From Streptomyces sp. AM 4-1-1 (lineage in GTDB: Bacteria; Actinomycetota; Actinomycetes; Streptomycetales; Streptomycetaceae): DNA of 64,000 nucleotides. The notes below the pieces were generated by a model. The model had not been told where the DNA came from, searched no databases, and worked only from the letters and a program-made list of their open reading frames with translations. Positions within the stretch are counted from its first letter, which is position 1, and each line of letters begins with the position of its first letter. The position numbers and the translations under genes were made by a program. The DNA lies in NCBI RefSeq assembly GCF_029167625.1, contig NZ_CP119146.1, positions 124,001-188,000 of the forward strand, read 5' to 3'. Positions 51,747-61,289 of this stretch are shown in pieces.

Positions 51747-53305
51747 AGCGGCACCACCGTCTCCAGCGGCGCGCCCCAGCCGCCCCACGGGCGCTGCAGC
51801 ACACTTCGGTCCAGGCCGGCGCGCACCAGGTCTTCCAGGTTGGTCTGGGAGATGTTCCCGTGCGGGACGGCCCGCGGTTCGCGGCGGCCGTCCTGCTCGC
51901 GCGGGGCGAAGACCATCTGGTACGAAGGCCGGCCGCCCTCACCGATGCCCGTGACCTCCATGACGTGACTGACGAAGCGGTGCTTGCGACCGGGCTTGCC
52001 GTCCGGGGCGACGAGTTCGCTCTCGTCGACCAGGCGTACGTAGACGACGAAGTCCACGGCCTGAGCGATCAGCCGGTAGGCCAGCGTCTCGGTCATGCCG
52101 ATGCCGGCTTCCAGACACAGGGTGGCCAGACGCTCGATCGACAACTGAGGGCTGCGGGCGTGAAGGGTGGCCATCGACCCGCCCTCGCCTTCGTTCATGG
52201 CGTGCAGCATCGGCACGACTTCCTTGGAGCGGACCTCACCGACGATCACGCGCCGCAGCGACATGCGCAGCAGCTGCGGGAAGAGGTCGGAGAGGTTCAG
52301 CTCGCCCTGGAGGCGTCCGTCCGGCCCGCGCTCACCGTTCGACTCGCGTCCCTCGTAGGCGACGACCTCGGGACCGTCGGGGTCCTCGTGGAGGTGGAGT
52401 TCGTACTCCGACTCCAGCGTTCCCACACGCTCGGTGCGCGGGATCTCCCGGGCCATGGCACGCAGCAGTGAAGTTTTTCCCACGCCCTGGGAGCCCACCA
52501 CGATGACGTTCTTGCGCCCCCGGACCGCAGCGCGCAGGAAGTGCGCGAGGCAGGAGTCGATGGTGCCCCAGCGGACCAGGTCGTCCAAGCCCTGGCCGCG
52601 GGTGCGGTGGCGGCGGATGACGATGCTGGGCCTGGGCGTGACGTACGCCGAGGCGGCAAGGCGGGAGCCGTCGGCCAGCCGGAGGTTCAGGTTCGGCGTG
52701 GCGGGCGTCAGCGCACGCTCACCCTGTCCCTGCATACGCGCGAGGTGGTTGATGAGGTTGATCAGGTCCCGGTCCGTCTTCGCGATCGGGTCCCACGTCA
52801 TCGTCGGGCGGTCGGCGTAGTCGACGCGCACCTTGTCGCCGTAGATGATGATGTTCTCGACGTGCGGGTCATCCAGGAGCGGCTGGAGACGGCCAGCGCG
52901 GAACAGCTCGTCGAAGACGGCCTCTCGCACAGCCCTTTCCTGCTCAGGGCTCAGGTCCGTGCCGCTGGCCGCGTACTTCGTCGCCCATTCCGAGACGACC
53001 TGCCTGATGATCGACTGGCCGCGCTGCCGGCGGTCCTGCTCGGTCATGGACGCGTCTGCGCCCGCGGCTTCGCCGATCTTCATGCTGGCCCGGGAGCGCA
53101 GTTCGGCGATCACCTCATGCCCGACCGGGAGCGCGGCCGGACCGGAGGCGTCGGAGACGCGCAGGTCCTCGGGCAGCCGGGCGGGAGAGACCTGGGCGGA
53201 CACCGGTCGCAGGACAGGTGCGCTCTGCCGGGTGGTTTTGCTGAGGGCCTGGGTGAAGAGGGTCGTGTAGTCGGGGGCCGGGGTCTCCGGCCTGATGTCG
53301 GTCAT
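51743..53305 (-). CDS. tadA: TadA/CpaF-type secretion ATPase
   Basis: This 520-aa hexameric ATPase has Walker A GSQGVGKTS at residues 271-279, the Asp box (LESEYELHLHED), Walker B (RRVIVGEVRSKE) and His box (GGSMATLHARSP). It powers assembly of Tad pili. I chose the ATG giving MTDIRPETP, which overlaps the TadZ-like gene by 4 bp; the region upstream in frame is not conserved-looking. Confidence 0.94.
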   Translation of the reverse strand: MTDIRPETPAPDYTTLFTQALSKTTRQSAPVLRPVSAQVSPARLPEDLRVSDASGPAALPVGHEVIAELRSRASMKIGEAAGADASMTEQDRRQRGQSIIRQVVSEWATKYAASGTDLSPEQERAVREAVFDELFRAGRLQPLLDDPHVENIIIYGDKVRVDYADRPTMTWDPIAKTDRDLINLINHLARMQGQGERALTPATPNLNLRLADGSRLAASAYVTPRPSIVIRRHRTRGQGLDDLVRWGTIDSCLAHFLRAAVRGRKNVIVVGSQGVGKTSLLRAMAREIPRTERVGTLESEYELHLHEDPDGPEVVAYEGRESNGERGPDGRLQGELNLSDLFPQLLRMSLRRVIVGEVRSKEVVPMLHAMNEGEGGSMATLHARSPQLSIERLATLCLEAGIGMTETLAYRLIAQAVDFVVYVRLVDESELVAPDGKPGRKHRFVSHVMEVTGIGEGGRPSYQMVFAPREQDGRREPRAVPHGNISQTNLEDLVRAGLDRSVLQRPWGGWGAPLETVVPL

Positions 53306-54123
53306 GATGCCCTCCCGGCGACCGTCGGCAATCCGGCAGGCCGCAGCTGCACACGGCGCCTGGTCACCAGTTCGTTGATCGTTTGGTGGGCGGTCCGTGC
53401 GGAGCGCAGCAAGGTCCGCGGCATCTTCTTGTAGGCCCCGTGCGTCAGGACGTCGGCACTGTCGGGGTCCCACGCGAGCATGCCGACCACGGGTGCCTGC
53501 AAGTGCTGCTGTACCTGGCTGGAGTTGAAGGAGCCCTCCTCGATCAGGAGCACCCCCAGTGCGTCGGAACCCGTCCCGTGGTGAGCCAGTTCCTCCCGAA
53601 GCACCCGCACCGCTGGCGCGGCGGCCGCGATGGAGGCCTGGGTGGTGCGTACGACCATGAGTACGACGTCGGCGCGGTGCAGCAGAGGCGTCGGGTAGCG
53701 GGTCGTGCTCAGCCGGGACTCGGACTCGGTCAGGATGCGGCCGGCGTCGATGATCACGTCGTGGCCGGTCTGGTCCATCACGCTCAACAGACGGGAGATC
53801 GGGTCCCAGGTGCGGCTGAGGGAAGCGGCCTGCGTGGGATCGGTGAGCCCCGGCAGGAGCAGCCGCTGCCCGCTGTTGTCGCGGTCCAGGCTGACGAAGT
53901 GCTGGGAGAACTCACGGGCGAGGGTGCCCTGGCGGTCCGCGGCCGCCAGGCGGTGCAGACCGACGGCTGCGCTGCCCTCGCCGCCCAGGTATCCGGCACG
54001 GACCGTGCCGCCGCCCGGGTCAGCCTCCACGAGCAGGGACGGCTTCGGCGAGGCCAGGGTGAGGGCGAGCGCCGAGCACGTGACCCCGCTGGACTTGCCC
54101 GACACCAGTGCGATGATCGCCAT
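53302..54123 (-). CDS. TadZ/CpaE-like ATPase
   Basis: This 273-aa MinD/ParA-fold protein has a deviant Walker A SGKSSGVTCSA at residues 8-18, then LLVEADPGGG and DVIIDAGRI. TadZ/CpaE proteins localise the Tad machine to its membrane site. It shares its ATG with the CpaB stop (TGATG). The missing second Lys of a full P-loop suggests weak or no ATPase activity. Confidence 0.85.
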   Translation of the reverse strand: MAIIALVSGKSSGVTCSALALTLASPKPSLLVEADPGGGTVRAGYLGGEGSAAVGLHRLAAADRQGTLAREFSQHFVSLDRDNSGQRLLLPGLTDPTQAASLSRTWDPISRLLSVMDQTGHDVIIDAGRILTESESRLSTTRYPTPLLHRADVVLMVVRTTQASIAAAAPAVRVLREELAHHGTGSDALGVLLIEEGSFNSSQVQQHLQAPVVGMLAWDPDSADVLTHGAYKKMPRTLLRSARTAHQTINELVTRRRVQLRPAGLPTVAGRAS

Positions 54124-54818
54124 CAGCTGGCCGCCTTCAGCACGACGGTCACCGCGCCCCGGGCGGCCCAGGTGGCCAGGGGCGCGCTGTCGGTGCCCGC
54201 GACCGCCACGTCGACGACGACCGCACCGTTCGCGTCCGGCGCCGAGACGCCCACGACGATCGCGTTGATGGTGTCCGCGGTCTTCTGCGTGGACGATCCC
54301 TTCGCTACATCGGCGTCGTCCTGCGGCGTGTGGACGAGGGCGACCGCGTCGCCGGCGCGCAGTCGCTGCGCCGGGAGCTGTCCCGGCTTGGCGAGGATGC
54401 CCACGGTGTCGCGGTCCTTGGCGACGGGACTGCCCTCGCGCACCGAGGAGTCGGTGACGAGCGTGCCCTTGGGCAGGTCGGCGACGGCGGTCTTGCCGAC
54501 GATGTCACCGCTGCGGCTGACCGGGACCGGCGCGAGGGCGGCATCGGGAGCGACTTGCGCGACGACGAGGTCGCTCTTCTTCACCTTCTCGCCCGCCTTG
54601 ACGTCGTGCGCGAGGGCGATGACCGGAGTCCGGTTCCCGGCCTCGTCGACCTGCCACACCGCGAGGAGCGCCCCGACCGCCGCCAGGGCCAGGCCGGCGC
54701 CGACGACAACAGGGCGGCGCCGGCGCCGGGGGGCGTCCTGGGTGATGGGGACAGGGCCGCCGGGGGCTGCCGCGGCGGGCTGGGCAGCCGTGTTCTTCTT
54801 CGCGAATGTCGTCGCCAT
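54123..54818 (-). CDS. CpaB/RcpC-like SAF-domain protein
   Basis: This 231-aa protein has one membrane segment (VVVGAGLALAAVGALLAVWQ, about 37-56), then a SAF/CpaB domain (VIALAHDVKAGEKVKKSDLV, LVTDSSVREGSPV, GDAVALVHTP). CpaB-type proteins lie outside the membrane and help build Tad pili. It is 18 bp after the secreted protein gene. Confidence 0.88.
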   Translation of the reverse strand: MATTFAKKNTAAQPAAAAPGGPVPITQDAPRRRRRPVVVGAGLALAAVGALLAVWQVDEAGNRTPVIALAHDVKAGEKVKKSDLVVAQVAPDAALAPVPVSRSGDIVGKTAVADLPKGTLVTDSSVREGSPVAKDRDTVGILAKPGQLPAQRLRAGDAVALVHTPQDDADVAKGSSTQKTADTINAIVVGVSAPDANGAVVVDVAVAGTDSAPLATWAARGAVTVVLKAAS

Positions 54819-54836
54819 GATTGCTGTGCTTCCTCG

Positions 54837-55805
54837 TTAGTTGACGACTTGGAGTTCGCCGATGTTGATCGCGGTGCCGGCGTTGCGCGTCTCGTTCGGC
54901 AGCGTGCCCGTCTCACCGTTGGTGGCGGTCCAGTCGATCACCCAGGTAGTCGTCGCGGTGACCTTGTAGGAGCCGCCGTCGGGCACCTTGGTGTAGGTGT
55001 GGCCGCAGTCGGGGGACTCCTTCTTCCCGAAGGACTGCTGGTACGGAGTGCCGGGCTTGGTGCAGGTCTCGGACGAGCCGTCGCCCATGGACCAGGTGAT
55101 GGACTTGACGTGGGCGGTCGCGGTCACCGACAGGCCTCCGGCGGCCGCGGTCGTGGACTGCGGGCCCCAGGTGTTGGGTGTCTCCTCGGTCCACAGCCAT
55201 ACCGGCATGCCGACCAAGCCCTTGGAGCCGGCGGGGGGTGCGCTGCCGACCTTGGCACCGTCCAGGCGCATCATGCTCAAGGCCCGCTGCGCCAGTTCGG
55301 CTGCCGTGGGGCCTTGCTGGCCCAGCGGATCGGTTTCGGACCAGCGGGCGAAACCGTCGGTGGGTGTGGGGCGGGCGTGGATCTGCGCCATGCACGCGAA
55401 GCCGTAGATGGCGCCGGTGGTGTGGCCGTCCCAGATCGGGTCGGACTTCGGGGGCTGCGGGTCGAGCTTGCGGATGTAACAGGCGTAGGCCTCGCTCCAG
55501 GTGCCGACGCCGGGAATGTGGCACTCCCATCCCTCGGTTCCTGGAACGGTCGTCGCGCCTGTGGCACACGTCTTGCCGTCGCCCTTGCCGCCTCCGCCGC
55601 CCCCTCCGCCGCCGTGCCCGCCCGTGCCGCCGTTGCCGCCGCCCCCGCTGCCTGTGCCGGGTACCTCGACGCCGGCGCAGACCCAGGAGCTGTTGCAGGA
55701 GCCGACGTCCGTGTCGCCTCCGTCCGCCCACGCCTGAGCGGGGAGGAGGAGGTAGACGATGCCGGCGAGCGCGGATATGACCGCCGCGGCCCTGCGGGTC
55801 AGCAT
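54837..55805 (-). CDS. Secreted PKD-like protein of the Tad operon
   Basis: This 322-aa protein has a signal peptide (LTRRAAAVISALAGIVYLLL, then PAQAWA) and a poly-Gly linker at about residues 50-75. A Cys-containing domain follows (CATGATTVPG, WECHIPGVGTW, YACYIRKL). Near the C-terminus is a PKD-like strand region (VKSITWSMGDGSSETC, DCGHTYTKV). It is exported and possibly surface-associated with the pilus. The start overlaps the lipoprotein stop by 7 bp. Confidence 0.8.
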   Translation of the reverse strand: MLTRRAAAVISALAGIVYLLLPAQAWADGGDTDVGSCNSSWVCAGVEVPGTGSGGGGNGGTGGHGGGGGGGGGKGDGKTCATGATTVPGTEGWECHIPGVGTWSEAYACYIRKLDPQPPKSDPIWDGHTTGAIYGFACMAQIHARPTPTDGFARWSETDPLGQQGPTAAELAQRALSMMRLDGAKVGSAPPAGSKGLVGMPVWLWTEETPNTWGPQSTTAAAGGLSVTATAHVKSITWSMGDGSSETCTKPGTPYQQSFGKKESPDCGHTYTKVPDGGSYKVTATTTWVIDWTATNGETGTLPNETRNAGTAINIGELQVVN

Positions 55806-56377
55806 GTGCGGTCCTGCTGCTGGGTTTCGACGATCATCCACTTCTCGCCGACGGTCCGGGCGGAGATCGTGGTGACGAAGCGGGTGAGCCGCTCCTTGGG
55901 CAGCTTGACCTCGTCGCCCGTCTTCTTCTTGAGCAGCTTCCAGTTGGTGACGTCGACGCAGTCGGTGATGGTGGCCTTCTTCGGCGACTCGTCCAGGCTG
56001 ACCGCCGTGACCTCCGGGGAGAGCTTCGGCTCGCCCTTGATGACGTTGCCGCTGATCTTGAGCGCGACGAGTTCGGACTCGGCCTTGCCGAGAGCCTTGT
56101 CGAAGGCGTATTTGTCCAGGTCCGTGCCAACGGGGCTGGCCTTCGCGTACGCCTTGACCTGCGCGTCCCAGTAGCTGCGGTAGACAGCCAGGACGTCGGC
56201 CTTGGCCGCGGCCTGCGGGTCGGCGCTCTTGCTCGCGCTCGGGCTGCTCGAGGCCTCGGGCTTCTCCTTCTCGCCGCTCCCGCAGCCGGCGGCCGTGACC
56301 GCGACGCTGAGAGCCGTGGCCGCGACCACCGCACGACGCAGCCAGTGGTTCGTGCCGGAAGCGTTTGAGATCGACAC
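55799..56377 (-). CDS. Lipoprotein at head of Tad operon
   Basis: This 192-aa protein has a lipobox-like AVTAAGC after a hydrophobic segment (LRRAVVAATALSVAVTAAGC), then a Ser/Pro/Lys linker and an NTF2-like globular domain (VLAVYRSYWDAQVKAYAKAS ... VGEKWMIVETQQQ). The start is GTG at 56377 with AAGGGGGA upstream. It probably assists the Tad apparatus on the outer membrane face. Confidence 0.82.
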   Translation of the reverse strand: MSISNASGTNHWLRRAVVAATALSVAVTAAGCGSGEKEKPEASSSPSASKSADPQAAAKADVLAVYRSYWDAQVKAYAKASPVGTDLDKYAFDKALGKAESELVALKISGNVIKGEPKLSPEVTAVSLDESPKKATITDCVDVTNWKLLKKKTGDEVKLPKERLTRFVTTISARTVGEKWMIVETQQQDRTC

Positions 56378-56821
56378 TGGCGTATCCCCCTTGTGAGTAG
56401 TGGTGACGGCTTGGATCGTAGGAAACGGAGGCGTGGCCTCAGGCAAGGGCACGGCCGAAGCCGGGGGTGACAGGGGCCGGACGTGCGGCGAGGCCGGGCT
56501 CCGCCGGGCACCGGACGCCTACGCCTGTCGGCAGACAGGCGGTGCGCTGCGGCCCGGGGGGTAGGGGCACGGCTCCGGGCGCGCCGAGGCGCGCGGCAGG
56601 AGCGGCCGGGTGGCCGAGGCTGTTTGCGGAGCCGGCGGCGGTCTGGTTCAACGCGACTGTCCCCCTCGCGGTCTGGGACTGGGCGTCTCCCACAACGCGA
56701 TCAGTCCGAGCCTGATTCTGGCCAGAAAGATCAGGTGCTGCCAGGCTCCGTTTTTTCCGGTAGACGCGCTACCGGTATATGCCGCTGGCGCGGGCGGTTC
56801 GAAAAGACTATGGCCAGGGTC
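56378..56821. other. Intergenic region upstream of Tad operon
   Basis: This should hold the Tad operon promoter, which I cannot pinpoint. A 7-bp-stem hairpin (CCGGTAG...CTACCGG) at 56757-56775 next to a six-T run lies 46 bp beyond the end of the leftward gene at 56822. Read leftward the tract is A, so an intrinsic terminator is doubtful. No gene is supported. Confidence 0.4.
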
Positions 56822-57349
56822 TTAGGGCTTGATCAGCAAGGCTGGTCCCGAGGCGCGCAGAGCGTTCCGCGCGGCTTCCTGGTCGGTGCCGGTGATGGCG
56901 TTAAGTCGACGTTCCACGAAGGGCGTGGAGGGGTGGTTTTTGCCGTAGACCGACTGCAGCAGCGCCAGGAGAGACGTTCCGGTCCTGACGGCGTCGTGCG
57001 CGTTGGTGACGGTGAGCCAGGAGGCCGCGCCGTTGCGGGCCTGCCGGCGGATCTGGCTGTGCTCGGCATCCAGGACCCGCTGCCAGGCACCGGCGGCGTA
57101 CACCGAGACGTCGGTGGCCATGGCGGGATGCCCGGCGAGCTGGGCGCAGAAGGCGACGAGCTCGAAGGCGTGGAGGGTGTAGTTATGCAGGGGGCCGTGG
57201 CTCTCGGCGAGCTCCTCGCTGAGCGTCCGGGCGGCCGTCAGGGCTTCGTCGCACCGGCTGGCGCGCAGCATCTGGCGGAGGCTCTCGATGCGGGGGGCAA
57301 GGAACTCGGGGATGGCGGCGGGGACCGGCAAGGCGATGGCGGGGCTCAT
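56822..57349 (-). CDS. TPR-like unknown protein
   Basis: This 175-aa helical protein has repeat-like segments (ASRCDEALTAARTLSEELAE, HAFELVAFCAQLAGHPAMAT, LLALLQSVYGKNHPSTPFVE) suggesting TPRs. There is no HTH, membrane or signal segment. I chose the ATG giving MSPAIALP, with GGGAGA just upstream. It is downstream of the MBL gene and separated from it by a hairpin. Confidence 0.65.
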   Translation of the reverse strand: MSPAIALPVPAAIPEFLAPRIESLRQMLRASRCDEALTAARTLSEELAESHGPLHNYTLHAFELVAFCAQLAGHPAMATDVSVYAAGAWQRVLDAEHSQIRRQARNGAASWLTVTNAHDAVRTGTSLLALLQSVYGKNHPSTPFVERRLNAITGTDQEAARNALRASGPALLIKP

Positions 57350-57541
57350 GAAATCTCCCTGGGGCGAGGCGGCTTCGAGCGGATGCCGCCACCGGGGGGC
57401 CGGCGGCGGCATCCGGAATCGAGTCCAGCAACGGAGTGCTGCTCGACCGCGCACGTCAACGGGCGTGGGAGTGCCCTCGGTGCCTGGGTGGGCGCTCCCC
57501 CGTGCATGCACGGCGCGCCGACATCGGTAGTTGACCGGCTC

Positions 57542-57571
57542 GGGCGGCGCGGGGCAAGCCCCACGCCGCCC
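57542..57571 (-). terminator. Hairpin after MBL gene
   Basis: GGGCGGCG-c-GGGGC with GCCCC-a-CGCCGCCC forms a long GC-rich stem with a 2-base loop, about 90 bp past the MBL stop. It is the only notable feature in 57350-57659 apart from the start of the TPR-like gene. Confidence 0.6.
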
Positions 57572-57659
57572 AAGCGGTTCATATTTCAATGATCGGAACG
57601 GAGCGGGCCGTGCTGTTTCACCAGCCGGAATTGGCGAGGTGTGGCCACCGGGCAGCAGA

Positions 57660-58631
57660 TCAGGGTGTGAGAGGGCCGGCCGAAGAGCGGTCCCAGGCGA
57701 TGCGCGCCGCGTGGTCCATCAGCTCCAGCAGGTCCGGGGCGGTGGAGTCCTGGTCGAGGTGGCGGTACTCGGTGCTGAGGGTGATCGCGAGCCGCTCGGG
57801 AAGGCCGAGGCCGGGGTAGCGGTTCTCCTTGATCAGGATGCGGGCCGCCTCGACGGCGGTCCGGCCCTGGCCGTGCATCACGTATGCCTGGTCCGCGAGG
57901 TCGTCGAGGTAGGCGATGTAGCGTCGCAGGCCGTCGGGGGTCATCAGCGGGCCGTGGCCGGGCACGATCCACTCGGGGTCGAGGTCCAGGATCCGCAGGC
58001 AGGCGGCAGAGACGCGCTCCAGGGGGCCGGCCCAGTGCGAGGGGTGGTCTCCCGCGAAGACGATGTCGCCAGCGAAGACAACGCGCCGCTCTGGCAGATG
58101 GACGACGAGGTCTCCGACCGTGTGGGCCGGTCCGACCTCGTGGAGCTCCGCGGGGATGTCGCCGACGCCGAGGTCGTGGCGCCCGGTGAACGTCGTGGTC
58201 GGCGGGAGAACCTGTATGCCCGCGAAGTCGAACCTGCCGAAGTGCTCCCGGAAGTACCAGCCGAGCGGCTGACCGGGGTCGGTCTCGTGGATGAGCGCCT
58301 GCAGCTGCTCCGGCTTCGGCTCCAGGCACTGGTGCTCGAGTGCGGCGTGGGTGGCGAAGACCTCGGCGCCGGGGAGTTGCTGAAGGCCCCAGGTGTGGTC
58401 GCCGTTGGCGTGGGTGACGGCGACCCGGTCCAGCGGGACGCCGGGGCCCGCGGCTGTGCGGGCCGCGGTGAGGAAGGCATCGGTCAGGGCGGGTGTGTAG
58501 GGCGTGTCGATGACGAGGGCCTGGTCCCCGGAGACGACAAGACCGCAGTTGGCCAGGCCCCAGGTCGCCCCGTGCCCGGGCTGCCAGACGAAGACGCCGG
58601 GCGCGATCTGCTTCAGGTCAGTGGTAGCCAT
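57660..58631 (-). CDS. Metallo-beta-lactamase-fold hydrolase
   Basis: This 323-aa protein has the zinc motif THANGDH at residues 73-79 (one His of HxHxDH is Asn), then HTVGD, a VFAGDIVF strand and a VPGHGPL motif. It belongs to the broad MBL superfamily that includes quinoprotein-relay and lactonase-like enzymes; the substrate is unknown. The start is ATG at 58631 (or 58637). It lies 68 bp downstream of the MmyB-type regulator, same strand. Confidence 0.87.
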   Translation of the reverse strand: MATTDLKQIAPGVFVWQPGHGATWGLANCGLVVSGDQALVIDTPYTPALTDAFLTAARTAAGPGVPLDRVAVTHANGDHTWGLQQLPGAEVFATHAALEHQCLEPKPEQLQALIHETDPGQPLGWYFREHFGRFDFAGIQVLPPTTTFTGRHDLGVGDIPAELHEVGPAHTVGDLVVHLPERRVVFAGDIVFAGDHPSHWAGPLERVSAACLRILDLDPEWIVPGHGPLMTPDGLRRYIAYLDDLADQAYVMHGQGRTAVEAARILIKENRYPGLGLPERLAITLSTEYRHLDQDSTAPDLLELMDHAARIAWDRSSAGPLTP

Positions 58632-58699
58632 GGGCATGCATTGTGCGGGCCGCGGCCGCCCGGACGAAATTTCTCCGCCGGGCGGCCGCGGGCTGGGCG

Positions 58700-59572
58700 T
58701 CAGGGGTGGGGTGTGAACGGAAGGAGAAAGAAGCGGGCACCCGGGCTGCCGAACGGCTGGGCGGCGCACATAGTGACGGTGCCCAGCTGGGACGGCGCGT
58801 GCCGCTCGCAACACCGGGTGCGGTGGTCCTCGGTGCCGCGCGGGGCCGCGTAGCCGGCGTGCCGCATCGGTCGGGCATCGCCGTCGGGGTGGATGTACGC
58901 GAGGCTGTGGTCGCGGTAGATCGGCCCCGCCACCGCGTCGTCGTTGACCTCCTTGTCGAGCAGCCGGAGGTCCTCGTTCTCGGGGTGAGCGGCCACCGCC
59001 GTTCGCAGCTGGGCTGCGACCTGCGGCGCCCAGCGTGTGTCCCAGTCGACCAGGTGATGCTCGCGCGCATCCTCATGCAGGAGCATCCACCGGATCAGGT
59101 TGCGTTCGGGCAGCTTCGGGGACTTCCCCTCGGGCTGCGGGAACATCCGCTTGAAGTCCTCGTTCGCGGCCAGCACGTTCCAGGCGACGTCGTTGATGTA
59201 ACAGGGCTGCCCGGACACACCGTTGACGGCCACCTGCCACGCGGGGTCGACGTTCGACCCCGCGCACGGATCCATGGGGAACGGGGGCTCGTAGCCGATC
59301 GCGTAGACGTAGAGCGCGGTCCGCTCGCGCTCCTCCATGTTCAGCACCTTGGCCACGTTGTCGAGGAACAAGGTGCTCGGCTGGGATGTGTTTCCGCGCT
59401 CGAACTCGGCGTAGGTCTTCTCCGTGACGAACAATGCCTGCGCCACCTGGGCCTGCGACAGCCCGCGCGCGCGCCGGCCCCGGCCGGTGCGCTTGGGCCA
59501 GCCGAGCTCGACCGGGTCTATCTGCTTGCGCTTCCATTGCAGCAGCTGCTGCAACGCCTCCTTCTGATTCAA
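58700..59572 (-). CDS. XRE/MmyB-type regulator
   Basis: This 290-aa protein has an XRE HTH at about residues 37-60 (GLSQAQVAQALFVTEKTYAE), then an MmyB ligand-binding domain (INDVAWNVLAANEDFKRMFP, NLIRWMLLHEDAREHHLVDW, RLLDKEVNDDAVAGPIY). I chose TTG at 59572 with AAAGG upstream, because residues before it are low complexity. MmyB-type regulators often control a neighbouring short-chain dehydrogenase; here FabG and the IclR-like gene are divergent. Confidence 0.85.
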   Translation of the reverse strand: MNQKEALQQLLQWKRKQIDPVELGWPKRTGRGRRARGLSQAQVAQALFVTEKTYAEFERGNTSQPSTLFLDNVAKVLNMEERERTALYVYAIGYEPPFPMDPCAGSNVDPAWQVAVNGVSGQPCYINDVAWNVLAANEDFKRMFPQPEGKSPKLPERNLIRWMLLHEDAREHHLVDWDTRWAPQVAAQLRTAVAAHPENEDLRLLDKEVNDDAVAGPIYRDHSLAYIHPDGDARPMRHAGYAAPRGTEDHRTRCCERHAPSQLGTVTMCAAQPFGSPGARFFLLPFTPHP

Positions 59573-59721
59573 CTTCGAACCTTTCCCCGTGTCGTCATCC
59601 CCGTGCTGACTCCGCGATATACCGGAAGCGCTCGCTCCTGAAATTCGAGGACCGGAAAATTCAGAGCCTGGTGAGCAGGATCTTGGCCGGTAAGAATCGT
59701 CCACTGGATCGAATCCGCGTT

Positions 59722-60540
59722 GTGGGAGACGCGAAGGTCCTCCACAACCGCGAGGGGGAGTTCGCGTTGCTGCATCCCGTTGCCACCCCGCCCGACCGCA
59801 CCGGCGGCACCGTGGCACGCACCATGGCGGTGCTCAGAGCGCTGGTCTGCCTCGGGCCGGGTGAACACCCTCTGGCCTCGGTCGCCGAGTCCGCGGAGCT
59901 TCCCGCGCCGACCGCTCACCGGTATCTGCAAGCCTTGATGCGGGAGGGCGCCGTCGAACAGCGGGGGCCGCGCGCTCGATACGCGCTGACTGACGCGCTG
60001 CACAGTCCCTCCCCTTCGACGCCTTCCCAGCCCCTCCAGGCCGGCACGCCCTCCCCTGCCGTGAGGGCCGAGATCGTCACACTACAGTCGAGAACAGGCC
60101 AGGTCGCATTTGTTTACCGACCGCACCTGATCGGCACTCCGATGAGGATCTGCGCAGAACGGGCATACGGCCCACACGCTGATGAGATCCTCACATCCCC
60201 TCAGATCGCATTGCGTTCTCTTGAGTCAGCGCCGCTGGAGACCGATGCCGCCGGGATGGCGATCCTCGCCTGTCTCGGCTCCGTCGGCGCCAACAAGATC
60301 GACACCGCGTACGTCCGTGAGGAAGGTCACGCGATCAGTCCTTCGCCGCTTCCGGGCCGCACCATGATCGCCGCGCCCGTCTGGTACGGCTCGGCCGTCG
60401 CCGGTTCTGTGGCGCTGCTGGCCAAGGACGGGCCCATGCGAAGAGCAGCCACCCGCGCCCGGTACGTGACCGCCGTGATGGACACCGCCGCGGCGATGAG
60501 CGGACACCTCACCCGTTCCGGCGCGCGCCGGGCCAGCTGA
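59722..60540 (+). CDS. IclR-family-like regulator
   Basis: This protein of about 272 aa has an N-terminal winged helix (GTVARTMAVLRALVCLGPGE, ELPAPTAHRYLQALMREGAV) and an IclR effector-binding-like domain (GQVAFVYRPHLIGTPMRICA, ETDAAGMAILACLG, GAVAGSVALLA-like). The start is uncertain; GTG at 59722 gives good codon bias, and leaderless translation is possible. It lies upstream of fabG on the same strand, 44 bp apart. Confidence 0.8.
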   Translation: MGDAKVLHNREGEFALLHPVATPPDRTGGTVARTMAVLRALVCLGPGEHPLASVAESAELPAPTAHRYLQALMREGAVEQRGPRARYALTDALHSPSPSTPSQPLQAGTPSPAVRAEIVTLQSRTGQVAFVYRPHLIGTPMRICAERAYGPHADEILTSPQIALRSLESAPLETDAAGMAILACLGSVGANKIDTAYVREEGHAISPSPLPGRTMIAAPVWYGSAVAGSVALLAKDGPMRRAATRARYVTAVMDTAAAMSGHLTRSGARRAS

Positions 60541-60584
60541 TTGACGACAAAGCCCCACAGAGTAGTACAGAAAGGCGCCATTCC

Positions 60585-61289
60585 GTGTCCCGTTCAGTCC
60601 TGATCACCGGCGGCAACCGCGGCATAGGCCTCGCCATCGCCCGTCACCTCGCCGAGGCCGGCGACCGCGTCGCCGTCACCTACCGCTCGGGCGAACCCCC
60701 CGAGGGCCTGCTCGCCGTCCGCTGCGACATCACCGACACCGACCAGGTCGACGCCGCGTTCAAGAAGGCCGAGGAGCAGCACGGCCCTGTCGAGGTTCTC
60801 GTCGCGAACGCCGGCATCACCAAGGACCAGCTCCTGATGCGTATGAGCGAGGACGACTTCACCTCCGTCGTCGACACCAACCTCGCCGGTGCCTTCCGCG
60901 TCACCAAGCGCGCCTCGCGCGGCATGCTCCGCGCGAAGAAGGGCCGCGTGGTGTACATCTCCTCCGCCGTCGCCCTGCGCGGAGAGAGCGGCCAGGCCAA
61001 CTACGCCGCCTCCAAGGCCGGCCTCGTCGGCTTCGCCCGCTCCATGGCCCGCGAACTCGGCTCCCGCGGCATCACCTTCAACGTGGTCGCCCCCGGCCTC
61101 ACCGAAACGTCCATGAGCCAGCAGCTGAGCGACGAGCAGCTCGACAACCTCAAGGCCCAGATCCCGCTCGGCCGACTCGCCCGCGCCGAGGAGATCGCCG
61201 CGGCCGTCGCCTTCCTCGCCTCCGAGCAGGCCGCCTACATCACCGGTGCCGTGGTGCCCGTTGACGGCGGCGCCGGCATGGGCCACTGA
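60585..61289 (+). CDS. fabG: 3-oxoacyl-ACP reductase (FabG-like SDR)
   Basis: This 234-aa short-chain dehydrogenase has NADPH-binding GGNRGIG at residues 9-15 and NAG at 75-77. Catalytic Ser127, Tyr140 and Lys144 lie in YISSAVALRGESGQANYAAS. The high similarity of layout to FabG, including DGGAGMGH at the end, suggests the fatty-acid synthase reductase or a paralogue. No other fab genes are adjacent, so it may be a duplicate under IclR/MmyB control. Confidence 0.9.
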   Translation: MSRSVLITGGNRGIGLAIARHLAEAGDRVAVTYRSGEPPEGLLAVRCDITDTDQVDAAFKKAEEQHGPVEVLVANAGITKDQLLMRMSEDDFTSVVDTNLAGAFRVTKRASRGMLRAKKGRVVYISSAVALRGESGQANYAASKAGLVGFARSMARELGSRGITFNVVAPGLTETSMSQQLSDEQLDNLKAQIPLGRLARAEEIAAAVAFLASEQAAYITGAVVPVDGGAGMGH

